Part shown: piece by piece, positions 1 through 6,784 of the stretch
Numbering within the stretch: position 1 is the first letter of the stretch
Layout: each line of letters starts with the position of its first letter
NCBI GenBank assembly: GCA_017477805.1
Contig: JAFUUM010000040.1
Location: forward strand, 1 to 11,640
DNA from: Lachnospiraceae bacterium
Lineage (GTDB): Bacteria > Bacillota > Clostridia > Lachnospirales > Lachnospiraceae
Direction of reading: 5' to 3'
Length of the DNA: 11,640 nucleotides
Notes under the pieces: model-generated
Seen by the model: only the letters and a program-made list of their open reading frames with translations
Told to the model about the DNA's origin: nothing
Database searches by the model: none
Translations under genes and position numbers: made by a program

Positions 1-636
1 CATACCCGCTTCATTCAGGGCTTTTTCATAGCCTTCCATTTTCTGTTTGGCACTGTAGGAACCGGAATCTGTCAAAAACAGGATCCGCTTTTTACCCTTT
101 TTGATGATGGCTTTTGTCACATCATACATGGCCTTGCTGTCATCGCAGACCGAGCAGTAGACTCTGTCCCCGTTTACAGCTCCGTTAATGATGAACACGG
201 GAACCTGTGCGGATGCTTCTCTGATGTAGTCCGTTTCGTGGGTGTTTTCCCCGTTTCCCGCGTAGGTGGATCCCACCAGCACCAGGGCGTCGATCCTTTT
301 GGACAGGAGCATCTGCACATGCTTTCCCTTTTCTTCCTGATGAAAGCCGCTGCAGCTTAAGATACAGTCGTATCCGTATTTGTGGAGCCGCTCTTCCAGG
401 GACGCGACCGCCGCCGACATGTAGGGATCCGAGATGTCGGGGACGAGGATACCGATGGTGTGCATGGTATTGAGGCCAAGCCCCTGTGCGAACACATTAG
501 GGGTGTAACCGGACTCTTCTATGATATTGAGGACTTTCTGTTTTGTTTTTTCACTGACCTTGTCGCTCCCGTTTACCACTCTCGAAACTGTGGCAATGGA
601 TACTCCGGCCATTTTTGCGATGTCGTAAATATTCAT
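1..636 (-). CDS. LacI-family transcriptional regulator, C-terminus cut by window edge; probable KDG/uronate regulon repressor
   Basis: The reading frame runs from an ATG at 636 off the left edge, giving 212 residues of a protein that is usually about 330-340. It opens MNIYDIAKMAGVSIATVSRVVNG, the LacI/GalR helix-turn-helix followed by the hinge-helix region. The periplasmic-binding-protein-like core follows, with TIGILVPDISDPY at about residues 47-60 and a KRI-LFLTDSGS segment near residue 186. A GGAG ribosome site lies 6 nt before the ATG. The gene is divergent from kduI, and its own promoter overlaps a palindrome (663-678) that recurs upstream of kdgK. I infer that it autoregulates and controls both operons, as KdgR-type LacI proteins do in Firmicutes. 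The effector is probably KDG or a related intermediate, but this is not visible in the sequence. Family assignment is very secure; the regulon assignment is inference from context. Confidence 0.95.
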   Translation of the reverse strand, partial: MNIYDIAKMAGVSIATVSRVVNGSDKVSEKTKQKVLNIIEESGYTPNVFAQGLGLNTMHTIGILVPDISDPYMSAAVASLEERLHKYGYDCILSCSGFHQEEKGKHVQMLLSKRIDALVLVGSTYAGNGENTHETDYIREASAQVPVFIINGAVNGDRVYCSVCDDSKAMYDVTKAIIKKGKKRILFLTDSGSYSAKQKMEGYEKALNEAGM

Positions 637-662
637 TCTTTTCTCCGAGTTTGCACCTATTT

Positions 663-678
663 ATGTAAGTGCTTACAT
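663..678. promoter_or_regulatory. LacI-family operator at the regulator's own promoter
   Basis: ATGTAAGTGCTTACAT is an inverted repeat of 7-bp arms around a central TG. It overlaps the predicted transcription start of the minus-strand regulator gene, so binding there would autorepress. A near-identical 16-mer (one difference) lies over the -35 region of kdgK at 6779-6794. Such perfect dyads are typical of LacI-family operators. Confidence 0.75.
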
Positions 679-682
679 CAAC

Positions 683-711
683 ATGATATGCGATTGGCAG
701 ATTCTTTTCAA
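683..711 (-). promoter_or_regulatory. Sigma-A promoter of the LacI-family regulator
   Basis: On the minus strand, TTGAAA (706-711) and TATCAT (683-688) are separated by exactly 17 bp. The expected start near 676 falls inside the 663-678 palindrome and leaves a leader of about 40 nt before the ATG at 636. Confidence 0.6.
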
Positions 712-734
712 GTCCTATTTTTTCTTTTTTGCGG

Positions 735-764
735 TTGAAATTTGGAAAGAAGTGTTGCTATAAT
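735..764 (+). promoter_or_regulatory. Sigma-A promoter of the kduI operon
   Basis: TTGAAA (735-740) and a perfect TATAAT (759-764) are separated by 18 bp. A TGC immediately before the hexamer makes it an extended -10. The expected start is near 771, just upstream of the cre-like site at 780-795 and the kduI ribosome site. Confidence 0.75.
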
Positions 765-779
765 GATAAATGCAATGAA

Positions 780-795
780 ATGAAACCGTTTACAT
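780..795. promoter_or_regulatory. cre-like / LacI-family operator in the kduI leader
   Basis: The 16-mer ATGAAACCGTTTACAT matches the published CcpA cre consensus WTGNAANCGNWWNCAW at every position. It lies between the predicted start (~771) and the AGGAGG of kduI, a classic roadblock position. Its inner 14 bases also match 10 of 14 positions of the 663-678 operator, so the local LacI-family regulator is an alternative or additional ligand. The motif match is seen directly; the identity of the binding protein is inferred. Confidence 0.65.
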
Positions 796-810
796 TTAGG
801 AGGTATTTCT

Positions 811-1674
811 ATGGAATTAAGAACTGCCGCATCCCCCAAGGATGTGAAGTATTACACCACCGAACGCCTTCGGGAAGAATTTCTGATCGATCCGGTATTT
901 GTTTCCGATGAGATCAAACTGGTATACAGTCACATCGACCGTATCATCACAGGCTCCGCCACTCCAGTTTCCAAAGTTCTGAAACTGGAAGCAGGTGACG
1001 AACTGAGAGCGGAATACTTCCTTGAAAGAAGAGAGCTCGGTATCATCAACATCGGCGGCGACGGATGCGTGACCGTAGACGGAAAAGAATATGAAGTGAT
1101 CTCCCGTGATGGCATGTACATCGGAAGAGGAAAGAAAGATATCACCTTCTCCAGCAAGGATCCTAAAAACCCTGCAAAGTTCTATATGAACAGCGCACCG
1201 GCTCACACCTCTTATCCCACCGTACTGATCAAGCGCGAAGGCACTCCTTCCGAAGACGTGGTGATCATCAAACCCGAAAACAAAAAAGAACTTGGCTCCA
1301 TGGAGGAAGCAAACCATCGTACCATTAATAAGTACATTCTTCCCGGTCAGGTACAAAGCTGTCAGTTAGAGATGGGCATGACTCACTTAGAGCCCGGCAG
1401 CGTATGGAATACCATGCCCTGCCACACCCACGATCGCAGAATGGAGGTTTATCTCTATTTCGATCTGCCCGAGGATGCTTTCGTTATGCATTACATGGGC
1501 GAGCCCCAGCAGACCCGTCACATCGTGATGAGAAACGAGCAGGCAGTCATCAGCCCCAGCTGGTCCATCCATTCCGGCTGCGGTTCCCGTAACTACACCT
1601 TTATCTGGGGTATGGTAGGCGAAAACCAGGATTTCGATGACATGGACGATGTCCGCAATCAGGATCTTCTGTAA
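811..1674 (+). CDS. kduI: 5-dehydro-4-deoxy-D-glucuronate isomerase (4-deoxy-L-threo-5-hexosulose-uronate ketol-isomerase)
   Basis: This 287-residue cytosolic enzyme interconverts DKI and DKII (3-deoxy-D-glycero-2,5-hexodiulosonate), the first step after unsaturated uronates are released from pectin or glycosaminoglycan fragments. The metal-binding set of the KduI cupin fold is intact: H205-x-H207-x4-E212 and H254. These sit exactly nine residues later than the E. coli residues (H196, H198, E203, H245), matching the length difference (278 versus 287). The C-terminal WSIHSGCGSRNYTFIWGM block is also typical. AGGAGG at 798-803 is 7 nt before the ATG and fixes the start. It is first in a three-gene operon behind an extended -10 promoter and a cre-like site, divergent from the LacI-type regulator. 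The third gene may encode a second, unrelated isomerase for the same reaction. Confidence 0.97.
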   Translation: MELRTAASPKDVKYYTTERLREEFLIDPVFVSDEIKLVYSHIDRIITGSATPVSKVLKLEAGDELRAEYFLERRELGIINIGGDGCVTVDGKEYEVISRDGMYIGRGKKDITFSSKDPKNPAKFYMNSAPAHTSYPTVLIKREGTPSEDVVIIKPENKKELGSMEEANHRTINKYILPGQVQSCQLEMGMTHLEPGSVWNTMPCHTHDRRMEVYLYFDLPEDAFVMHYMGEPQQTRHIVMRNEQAVISPSWSIHSGCGSRNYTFIWGMVGENQDFDDMDDVRNQDLL

Positions 1675-1714
1675 GATCCGGTCACAATAAACATTTATTT
1701 TAGGAGGAAATAAC

Positions 1715-2578
1715 ATGGCAGGAATTATCGACAAATTCAGATTAGACGGAAAAGTAGCATGGATCACAGGTGCTTCTTACGGACTGGGTCTTGCTTACGC
1801 TCAGGCATTTGCCGAGGTAGGCGCAAAGATCGTCTTCAACGACATCAAGCAGGAACTGGTTGACAGAGGTCTGGAAGAGTACAAGAAACTTGGGATCGAC
1901 GCCTTCGGTGCTGTCTGCGACGTTACCAAAGAAGATCAGGTAGAAGCATTCGTAAAGGCTGCAACCGAGAAGGTTGGCCCCATCGATATCCTTGTAAATA
2001 ACGCAGGTATCATCAAACGTATCCCTATGACGGAAATGACCGTTGCAGAGTGGAATCAGGTCATCGACGTAGACCTGACCGGTCCCTTCATCTGCTCCAA
2101 GGCTGTTCTGCCTTCCATGATCGAGAGAGGTCACGGTAAGATCATCAACGCCTGCTCCATGATGAGCGAACTGGGTCGTGAGACCGTTTCCGCATATGCT
2201 GCTGCAAAGGGCGGTTTAAAGATGCTGACCAAGAATGTCTGCTCCGAGTACGGCCAGTTCAATATTCAGTGTAACGCCATCGGACCCGGCTACATCGCTA
2301 CTCCCCAGACCGCTCCCCTCAGAGAGAGACAGGCTGACGGTTCCATGCATCCCTTCGATCGTTTTATCCGTTCCAAGACCCCCGCTCAGAGATGGGGTAA
2401 GACCGAAGACCTGATGGGCCTGGCAGTATTCCTTGCTTCCGAAGCTTCCGATTTCATCAACGGTCAGGTTATTTACATCGACGGTGGTATCCTCGCTTAC
2501 ATCGGTCAGGATCCCGGCAACCTGGATGAGAGCAAGTTCCAGGCTGAAGAAGAGTCCGATCTTAAGATTTACGAATGA
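1715..2578 (+). CDS. kduD: 2-dehydro-3-deoxy-D-gluconate 5-dehydrogenase (KduD/DhuD-type short-chain dehydrogenase)
   Basis: A 287-residue classical SDR. It has the nucleotide-binding TGASYGLG at 18-25, NNAG at 95-98, a catalytic serine region near S148/S151, and YAAAK with Y161 and K165. In this operon the likely reaction is NAD(P)H-dependent reduction of DKII to KDG. It is longer than E. coli KduD (253 residues). The extra length sits in a substrate-loop insertion around residues 203-222 (after IGPGYIATPQ) and a C-terminal tail after the SDR-typical DGG. Long forms of this kind are commonly labelled gluconate 5-dehydrogenase in Firmicutes and include streptococcal DhuD, so that name is the main alternative. 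TAGGAGG lies 9 nt before the ATG; the gap from kduI is 40 nt and the next gene starts 11 nt after the stop. Enzyme class is certain, and the substrate follows from context. Confidence 0.92.
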   Translation: MAGIIDKFRLDGKVAWITGASYGLGLAYAQAFAEVGAKIVFNDIKQELVDRGLEEYKKLGIDAFGAVCDVTKEDQVEAFVKAATEKVGPIDILVNNAGIIKRIPMTEMTVAEWNQVIDVDLTGPFICSKAVLPSMIERGHGKIINACSMMSELGRETVSAYAAAKGGLKMLTKNVCSEYGQFNIQCNAIGPGYIATPQTAPLRERQADGSMHPFDRFIRSKTPAQRWGKTEDLMGLAVFLASEASDFINGQVIYIDGGILAYIGQDPGNLDESKFQAEEESDLKIYE

Positions 2579-2589
2579 GGAGGACAACT

Positions 2590-3228
2590 ATGAAAATCGC
2601 TCTGATCACCGAAAACTCTCAGGCAGCTAAAAATGCCGTGATCGAGAATGCTCTGAAAAAAGTTGTAGAACCCATGGGTCATGAGGTTGTAAACTACGGC
2701 ATGTACTCCGCCGAGGATCCCAATTCCCTGACCTATGTTCAGATCGGTATCCTTGCTGCAGTACTGCTTAACTCCGGTGCGGCAGATTATGTGATCACCG
2801 GCTGCGGTACCGGCGAAGGCGCCATGCTGGCATGCAATTCCTTCCCCGGCGTGATCTGCGGACATGTGGAAGATCCCCTGGATGCTTACACCTTTGCCCA
2901 GATCAATGACGGTAACGCCATCGCGATCCCCTTTGCCAAAGGTTTTGGCTGGGGCGGCGACTTAAACCTGGAATACATCTTTGAAAAACTCTATTGCGAA
3001 CCCTCCGGCGGCGGTTATCCCAAGGAAAGAGCCGTTCCCGAGCAGCGCAATAAGAAGATCCTGGACGAAGTGAAGAAGGTTACTTACAGACCGCTTACCG
3101 ACATCCTTCCTGAACTGGATCGTGAACTTGTTAAAGGCGCACTCTCCGGTGAACACTTTGATGAATACTTCTTCAAAGATTGCAAGGACGAAGCCATTGC
3201 AGCCTGCGTCAAAGAATTAAAGAAATGA
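2590..3228 (+). CDS. RpiB/LacA/LacB-family sugar isomerase, DhuI-like
   Basis: A 212-residue protein of the ribose-5-phosphate isomerase B / galactose-6-phosphate isomerase fold. The signature GCGTGEGAMLACNSFPGV at 71-88 carries the family's active-site cysteine at C72. The second half has GNAIAIPFAKGFGWGG (108-123) and a long C-terminal helical extension (GGGYPKERAVPEQRN, 140-154) absent from the ~150-residue RpiB proteins. That long form, next to a KduD/DhuD dehydrogenase, resembles DhuI, the streptococcal isomerase that converts DKI to DKII in glycosaminoglycan catabolism. I infer that role here. An AGGAGG at 2578-2583 overlaps the kduD stop codon and lies 6 nt before the ATG at 2590, which decides the start over an in-frame ATG at 2575. 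It is the last gene of the operon, followed by a terminator. A pentose- or hexose-phosphate isomerase role is the alternative. Confidence 0.88.
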   Translation: MKIALITENSQAAKNAVIENALKKVVEPMGHEVVNYGMYSAEDPNSLTYVQIGILAAVLLNSGAADYVITGCGTGEGAMLACNSFPGVICGHVEDPLDAYTFAQINDGNAIAIPFAKGFGWGGDLNLEYIFEKLYCEPSGGGYPKERAVPEQRNKKILDEVKKVTYRPLTDILPELDRELVKGALSGEHFDEYFFKDCKDEAIAACVKELKK

Positions 3229-3243
3229 TCCACTAACGACAAG

Positions 3244-3282
3244 AGCCTCCGCGGCACCGCGGAGGCTTTCTGTTTGTTCTTA
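3244..3282 (+). terminator. Rho-independent terminator of the kdu operon
   Basis: AGCCTCCGCGG (3244-3254) pairs perfectly with CCGCGGAGGCT (3257-3267), giving a GC-rich stem of about 10 bp with a tight loop, followed by TTTCTGTTTGTTCTT. It begins 15 nt after the stop of the DhuI-like gene. The U-rich tail reaches the stop codon of the convergent membrane protein gene. On the minus strand there is no good U-tract after the stem, so it mainly serves the plus strand. Confidence 0.9.
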
Positions 3283-3295
3283 CTGTTTGTTCTTA
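3270..3295. repeat. 13-bp perfect tandem duplication at the 3' end of the membrane protein gene
   Basis: CTGTTTGTTCTTA occurs twice back to back (3270-3282 and 3283-3295). One copy forms the U-rich tail of the kdu terminator; the other encodes the last codons (KNKQ) of the minus-strand gene, whose TAA stop lies at the junction. It looks like a slippage duplication. Confidence 0.8.
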
Positions 3296-4794
3296 ATACG
3301 CTGCAGACAGCCTTCCACAAACCCGCTCATTTTCCCGAGGCAGATCGCTGCGTAAGGGATCATCATGAGGAAGTAGGGAAATACATATCTGGGCTTTGCT
3401 TCCCATAGGATGGAAAAGAGAAATCCGCCAAAGGCCGCGATCAGGAAAAGATACCATTCAATGTTATGGATCTTTCTTTTTGCTATGCTCACAACCAGAT
3501 AAAGAAGTATTGTCCCGTATACCAGCAGTTGGCACCATTTTGAAAAGGTCTCCATAAAGGTTGCGGCTCCGCCAGAATATACGCTCTTCACAAAATCGTT
3601 GGCATTGCTCTGATAAGCACGGTTCATGGGAAGTGCCTGGAACATCGGAACTTCCCACTGCATCGTAAGTTTTCGCATGTAAAAATCCCTGAACACCGCG
3701 GGGTCCGCCGTCAGTTCCTTCCAGCGAAACTGTATCATCAACTTTGCTTCTTCATTGGTCTTTTGTACATCGAAATCATTTTTCCCGTACAAAACAATGG
3801 GCGCTCCGTTAAACCATCCGGGATGACCATCTTCATCGCTGAGTCCCATATAAATGTAAGTAAGGGAAGGTGCCGGTTTAGCATCCTCTGCAATGGGATA
3901 GGCCTTATGCACAAGAAAACCGCAGAGCCATGTGGCAGCACAAAGAGATACCAAAATCCCAAGGTTGATCAGACGCTTTTCCTTTTTTTCCAGGCAGCGG
4001 ATCAGTAAAACGATCACAACAGCGCATAAGATGATCAAACTGTTCTTTTTGATCACCACAGCGATCCCCATGAAAAGGGCCGCCATTATCCCCCTGAAGA
4101 CCGTCATCTTCTCCAGACACTCGTAAACATAAAGCACCGCTCCCATCAGAAAAACAACTGCCGGGATGTCTCCGTACACGTAGGGTACATAAATATAAAG
4201 AGGAAAGCAAACCAGCATCAGGATCAGATAATAAAACTGGGATCGTTGATCCGCCAGGATCCCGACGATCCTGTAACCCCAGTAAACTCCCAGCGGAACC
4301 AACTGTGCCATCAGAAGCTGGAAAACAAGGATCGCATTGCTTCTAAATAACCGGGTCAACCATACCAATACCGTAAAAATACCAAGGTTCTGATCATTCG
4401 CCGTCAGATACTGGCCTTTTCCAAAAAAATCGGTATCGCCGGACACAAAGAGATCTGCGTAAGCCTTCACCTGTAAGCAGTCCGCTTCCGGAATCGTCCC
4501 CGCCATCAAAACCCAAAGAGAAGATAAGACCATCATCGTTCCACAGGCAGCCACCGGAAAGATCCACTGCGGCACCTTTTCCCGGAGTGTACCGTAAATG
4601 ATGCCAAGGATCAGTGCAACTACTATTCCTCCGAAGAATCGAAACAGATTAAGGATCACGGGTTCCCTTCTCAACGTGATCCATTCGCTGTAGAAAAATT
4701 CATTAATTCCGGTCAGTTTCAGCGCATACAAAAACAACACAAGAACCCAGATTGTTGCTAGCACATGAAAGCATACTGACAGTGTTTTTTTCAT
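3280..4794 (-). CDS. Multi-pass membrane protein of the GT-C glycosyltransferase type (family-39-like)
   Basis: The protein has 504 residues from the ATG at 4794, with about ten or more hydrophobic helices. An acidic EAD motif (residues 104-106) in the first external loop and WEAKPRYVFPYF near the C-terminus (E465, R469, Y470) fit the GT-C architecture of polyprenyl-phosphate-sugar-dependent transferases. A soluble region at about 310-410, between the last two groups of helices, has no catalytic motif I recognise. It probably transfers sugar to a cell-envelope polymer or protein on the outer face, but donor and acceptor are unknown. The start is uncertain. ATG 4794 (MKKTLSV) has AAGGA close by, ATG 4815 has GGAG 12 nt upstream, and ATG 4833 has no ribosome site and abuts a putative -10. 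It is convergent with the kdu operon and lies downstream of eda behind a terminator, so it is probably its own unit. Confidence 0.8.
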   Translation of the reverse strand: MKKTLSVCFHVLATIWVLVLFLYALKLTGINEFFYSEWITLRREPVILNLFRFFGGIVVALILGIIYGTLREKVPQWIFPVAACGTMMVLSSLWVLMAGTIPEADCLQVKAYADLFVSGDTDFFGKGQYLTANDQNLGIFTVLVWLTRLFRSNAILVFQLLMAQLVPLGVYWGYRIVGILADQRSQFYYLILMLVCFPLYIYVPYVYGDIPAVVFLMGAVLYVYECLEKMTVFRGIMAALFMGIAVVIKKNSLIILCAVVIVLLIRCLEKKEKRLINLGILVSLCAATWLCGFLVHKAYPIAEDAKPAPSLTYIYMGLSDEDGHPGWFNGAPIVLYGKNDFDVQKTNEEAKLMIQFRWKELTADPAVFRDFYMRKLTMQWEVPMFQALPMNRAYQSNANDFVKSVYSGGAATFMETFSKWCQLLVYGTILLYLVVSIAKRKIHNIEWYLFLIAAFGGFLFSILWEAKPRYVFPYFLMMIPYAAICLGKMSGFVEGCLQRIKNKQ

Positions 4795-4835
4795 TCGTCC
4801 TTTTTTCTCCCACATTTTAAAGATCATCTCCATTC

Positions 4836-4864
4836 ATGATACAAAACAGCCCCGTAAAACACAA
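4836..4864 (-). promoter_or_regulatory. Possible promoter of the GT-C membrane protein gene
   Basis: On the minus strand, TTGTGT (4859-4864, weak) and TATCAT (4836-4841) are 17 bp apart. The -35 lies in the U-tract of the eda terminator. A start near 4829 would exclude the ATG at 4833 and favour 4815 or 4794. The -35 matches only three of six consensus bases. Confidence 0.35.
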
Positions 4865-4894
4865 TAAAAGATCCCCCGAATACCAGGGGATCTT
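4861..4894 (-). terminator. Rho-independent terminator of the kdgK-eda operon
   Basis: AAGATCCCC (4868-4876) and GGGGATCTT (4886-4894) form a 9-bp perfect stem with a 9-nt loop. On the minus strand it is followed by TTTTATTGTGTTTT. It lies 33 nt after the eda stop codon. Confidence 0.8.
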
Positions 4895-4926
4895 CTATGT
4901 CATTCTATCAAGTTCTCAAATTGAAC

Positions 4927-5580
4927 TTAACCTCTTACATTCTTTACGATAGCAGCGGCTTCAGCAACCTTAGCCTTGATCTCTTCGAACTGACCGGCTT
5001 TGATCATGTCGCCTTTTACCATCCAGGATCCACCGCAGCAGAAGATCTTGTCAGACTTCAGATACTCAACAACGTTCTCTGCGTTGATACCACCGGTGGG
5101 CATGAACTTCATGGTAGTCATAGCTGCACCTACTGCCTTGATCATGGACAGGCCGCCTGCATTCTCAGCAGGGAAGAACTTTACATGATCCAGACCCAGC
5201 TTGTAAGCTGCGATCACTTCGGTAGGGGTCTGGGTACCGGGACATACGGGGATGTCCTTTTCCAGACAGTACTTTACGATCTCGGGATCAAATCCGGGAG
5301 ATACGATGAACTTTGCACCAGCCTTAACGGCACGGTCTACCTGATCGATGGTCAGAACAGTACCTGCACCAACCAGCATATCGGGATATTTTTCAGCCAT
5401 GATACGGATGGACTCTTCGGCAGCATCGGTACGGAATGTTACTTCCGCTGCGGGAAGTCCGCCTTCCATCAGGGCCTTTCCAAGAGGTTCAGCATCTTTC
5501 GCATCGTTTAACACTACAACGGGAATGATACCAACTTCGGTAAACTTCTTTAAAACTTCCTGTGTCTTAGGTGAATTCAT
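4927..5580 (-). CDS. eda: KDPG aldolase (2-dehydro-3-deoxy-phosphogluconate aldolase)
   Basis: A 217-residue class I aldolase that cleaves 2-keto-3-deoxy-6-phosphogluconate to pyruvate and glyceraldehyde-3-phosphate in the cytosol. The Schiff-base lysine is K134 in HVKFFPAE, and E46 and R50 (AAEVTFRT) occupy the positions of E. coli E45 and R49. VGAGTVL (70-76), PTGGI (about 162-166) and GGSWMV complete the (beta/alpha)8 signature. The enzyme may also act on 4-hydroxy-2-oxoglutarate, as many Eda proteins do. GGAGGAAACAAA immediately precedes the ATG, and the gap from the kdgK stop is 16 nt, so the two are co-transcribed. This is the last step of the KDG branch whose upper half is encoded by the kdu operon. 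Confidence 0.97.
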   Translation of the reverse strand: MNSPKTQEVLKKFTEVGIIPVVVLNDAKDAEPLGKALMEGGLPAAEVTFRTDAAEESIRIMAEKYPDMLVGAGTVLTIDQVDRAVKAGAKFIVSPGFDPEIVKYCLEKDIPVCPGTQTPTEVIAAYKLGLDHVKFFPAENAGGLSMIKAVGAAMTTMKFMPTGGINAENVVEYLKSDKIFCCGGSWMVKGDMIKAGQFEEIKAKVAEAAAIVKNVRG

Positions 5581-5596
5581 TTTGTTTCCTCCGTGA

Positions 5597-6694
5597 TTAT
5601 CTCTTTACTCTGGCGCCTGCGCCGCCCATGATCGCTTCTACTTCCTTCTTGCTGGCCATGGAGGTATCTCCGGGTGTGGTCATGGCAAGTGCACCATGAG
5701 CTGCACCGTAGTTAACAGCCTTCTCGGGATCACCGGTGGTCATCAGACCATATACCAGACCGGATGCGAAGCTGTCGCCGCCACCTACACGATCCATGAT
5801 CTCAAGACCGTTGTACTCTTTGGACATATGGATCTCGCCGTCAGCCCAGCAGATGGCTTTCCAGTCGTTAACGGTTGCAGTCTTAACGGTACGAAGGGTG
5901 GTAGCAACTGCCTTGAAGTTAGGATAGGTCTTGGCAGCTTCGCCGATCATCTTCTTGTAACCGTCAAGGTTCAGTTCCTTCAGGTTCTCATCGTTGCCTT
6001 CGATCTTGAAACCAAGGCAGGCGGTAAAGTCTTCTTCGTTACCGATCATAACGTCAACATACTTTGCGATCTCTTTGTTGACTTCCTGTGCCTTCTCCTG
6101 ACCGCCGATGGCGCTCCACATGGAAGGACGATAGTTCAGATCGTAAGAAACAACGGTTCCATATTTCTTTGCGGTCTTGATGGCTTCGATAACGGTCTGG
6201 CAGGACTGCTCGGACAGTGCTGCGTAGATACCGCCGGTGTGGAGCCAGCGAACACCAAGCTCGCCAAAGATGTAATCAAAATTGAAATCCTCGGGAGTAG
6301 CCTGAGAGATTGCAGTGTTGAAACGGTCAGAGCAGCCTACAGCTCCGCGGATACCAAATCCTCTTTCGGTAAAGTTGATACCGTTACGGCAGATACGGCC
6401 GATACCGTCGGTCTTCTTCCAGTAGATCAGAGAAGTGTCCACACCCCCCTGCTCGATGAAGTCTTCCATCAGTTTACCAACTTCGTTATCTGCAAATGCA
6501 GTGATCACAGCAGTGTTTAATCCAAAGCACTTGTGCAGACCGCGGATAACATTGTACTCACCGCCGCCTTCCCATGCTCTGAAGGATCTTGCTGTTTTGA
6601 TACGTCCCTCACCGGGATCGAGTCTTAACATAACCTCGCCCAGGGATACCGCATCATACTTACATTCTTTGGGATCTCTTAAATTCAGCTCCAT
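5597..6694 (-). CDS. kdgK: 2-dehydro-3-deoxygluconate kinase, PfkB family
   Basis: A 365-residue PfkB/ribokinase-family sugar kinase, predicted to phosphorylate KDG at C6 with ATP to give KDPG for the adjacent eda product. WEGGGEYNVIRGL at 41-53 is the N-terminal sugar-binding region. DLNYRPSMW (185-193) is characteristic of KDG kinases. DRVGGGDSFASG (301-312) is the PfkB signature, with D307 as catalytic base and the preceding glycines forming the anion hole. GNEEDF (218-223) is also typical. The start at 6694 has AAGGAGACC 6 nt upstream. The same frame stays open to an ATG at 6883, but that 63-residue extension crosses the promoter and both operator-like sites, so it is rejected. It is longer than the ~310-residue E. 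coli KdgK, as clostridial versions often are. First gene of the kdgK-eda operon. Confidence 0.94.
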   Translation of the reverse strand: MELNLRDPKECKYDAVSLGEVMLRLDPGEGRIKTARSFRAWEGGGEYNVIRGLHKCFGLNTAVITAFADNEVGKLMEDFIEQGGVDTSLIYWKKTDGIGRICRNGINFTERGFGIRGAVGCSDRFNTAISQATPEDFNFDYIFGELGVRWLHTGGIYAALSEQSCQTVIEAIKTAKKYGTVVSYDLNYRPSMWSAIGGQEKAQEVNKEIAKYVDVMIGNEEDFTACLGFKIEGNDENLKELNLDGYKKMIGEAAKTYPNFKAVATTLRTVKTATVNDWKAICWADGEIHMSKEYNGLEIMDRVGGGDSFASGLVYGLMTTGDPEKAVNYGAAHGALAMTTPGDTSMASKKEVEAIMGGAGARVKR

Positions 6695-6722
6695 TTTGGT
6701 CTCCTTTGTATTTACGCATTTT

Positions 6723-6738
6723 AGGTAAGCGTTTTCGC
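6723..6738. promoter_or_regulatory. cre-like / second operator in the kdgK leader
   Basis: AGGTAAGCGTTTTCGC has the CG-centred AAnCGnTT core and matches 13 of 16 positions of the cre consensus. It also matches 9 of 14 positions of the 663-678 operator core. It lies in the untranslated leader between the predicted kdgK start and its ribosome site, the same relative place as 780-795 in the kdu operon. Either CcpA or the local LacI-type regulator could bind. Confidence 0.45.
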
Positions 6739-6755
6739 TAAATAATGTCGGGTTC

Positions 6756-6784
6756 ATTGTAGCACAGACTTTCCAAAAATGAAA
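6756..6784 (-). promoter_or_regulatory. Promoter of the kdgK-eda operon
   Basis: On the minus strand, TACAAT (plus coordinates 6756-6761) is preceded by TGC, an extended -10. The -35 region 16-18 bp upstream is poor and lies within the 6779-6794 operator. Transcription would start near 6749, leaving a leader of about 55 nt. Confidence 0.6.

Noticed and set aside
382..738. A 118-codon plus-strand frame opposite the LacI-family regulator
   Set aside because: The minus strand encodes an unmistakable LacI helix-turn-helix and core. This frame also runs through the divergent promoters and operators.
2575..2589. An earlier ATG (2575) for the RpiB-like gene
   Set aside because: It overlaps the kduD stop and contains the AGGAGG that serves the ATG at 2590. 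The family's N-terminus begins MKIALI.
3661..3680. A GTAAG-TTTTCGC stretch resembling the cre-like site at 6723-6738
   Set aside because: It lies inside the coding sequence of the GT-C protein, lacks the dyad arms, and is not near a promoter, so chance is the simplest explanation.
4897..5511. A 204-codon open frame on the plus strand across eda
   Set aside because: It is antisense to a well-conserved aldolase. Its start lies just past the terminator arm with no promoter or ribosome site.
5696..6520. A 274-codon open frame on the plus strand across kdgK
   Set aside because: It is antisense to kdgK and explained by codon bias that avoids reverse-strand stops. It shows no recognisable domain or ribosome binding site.
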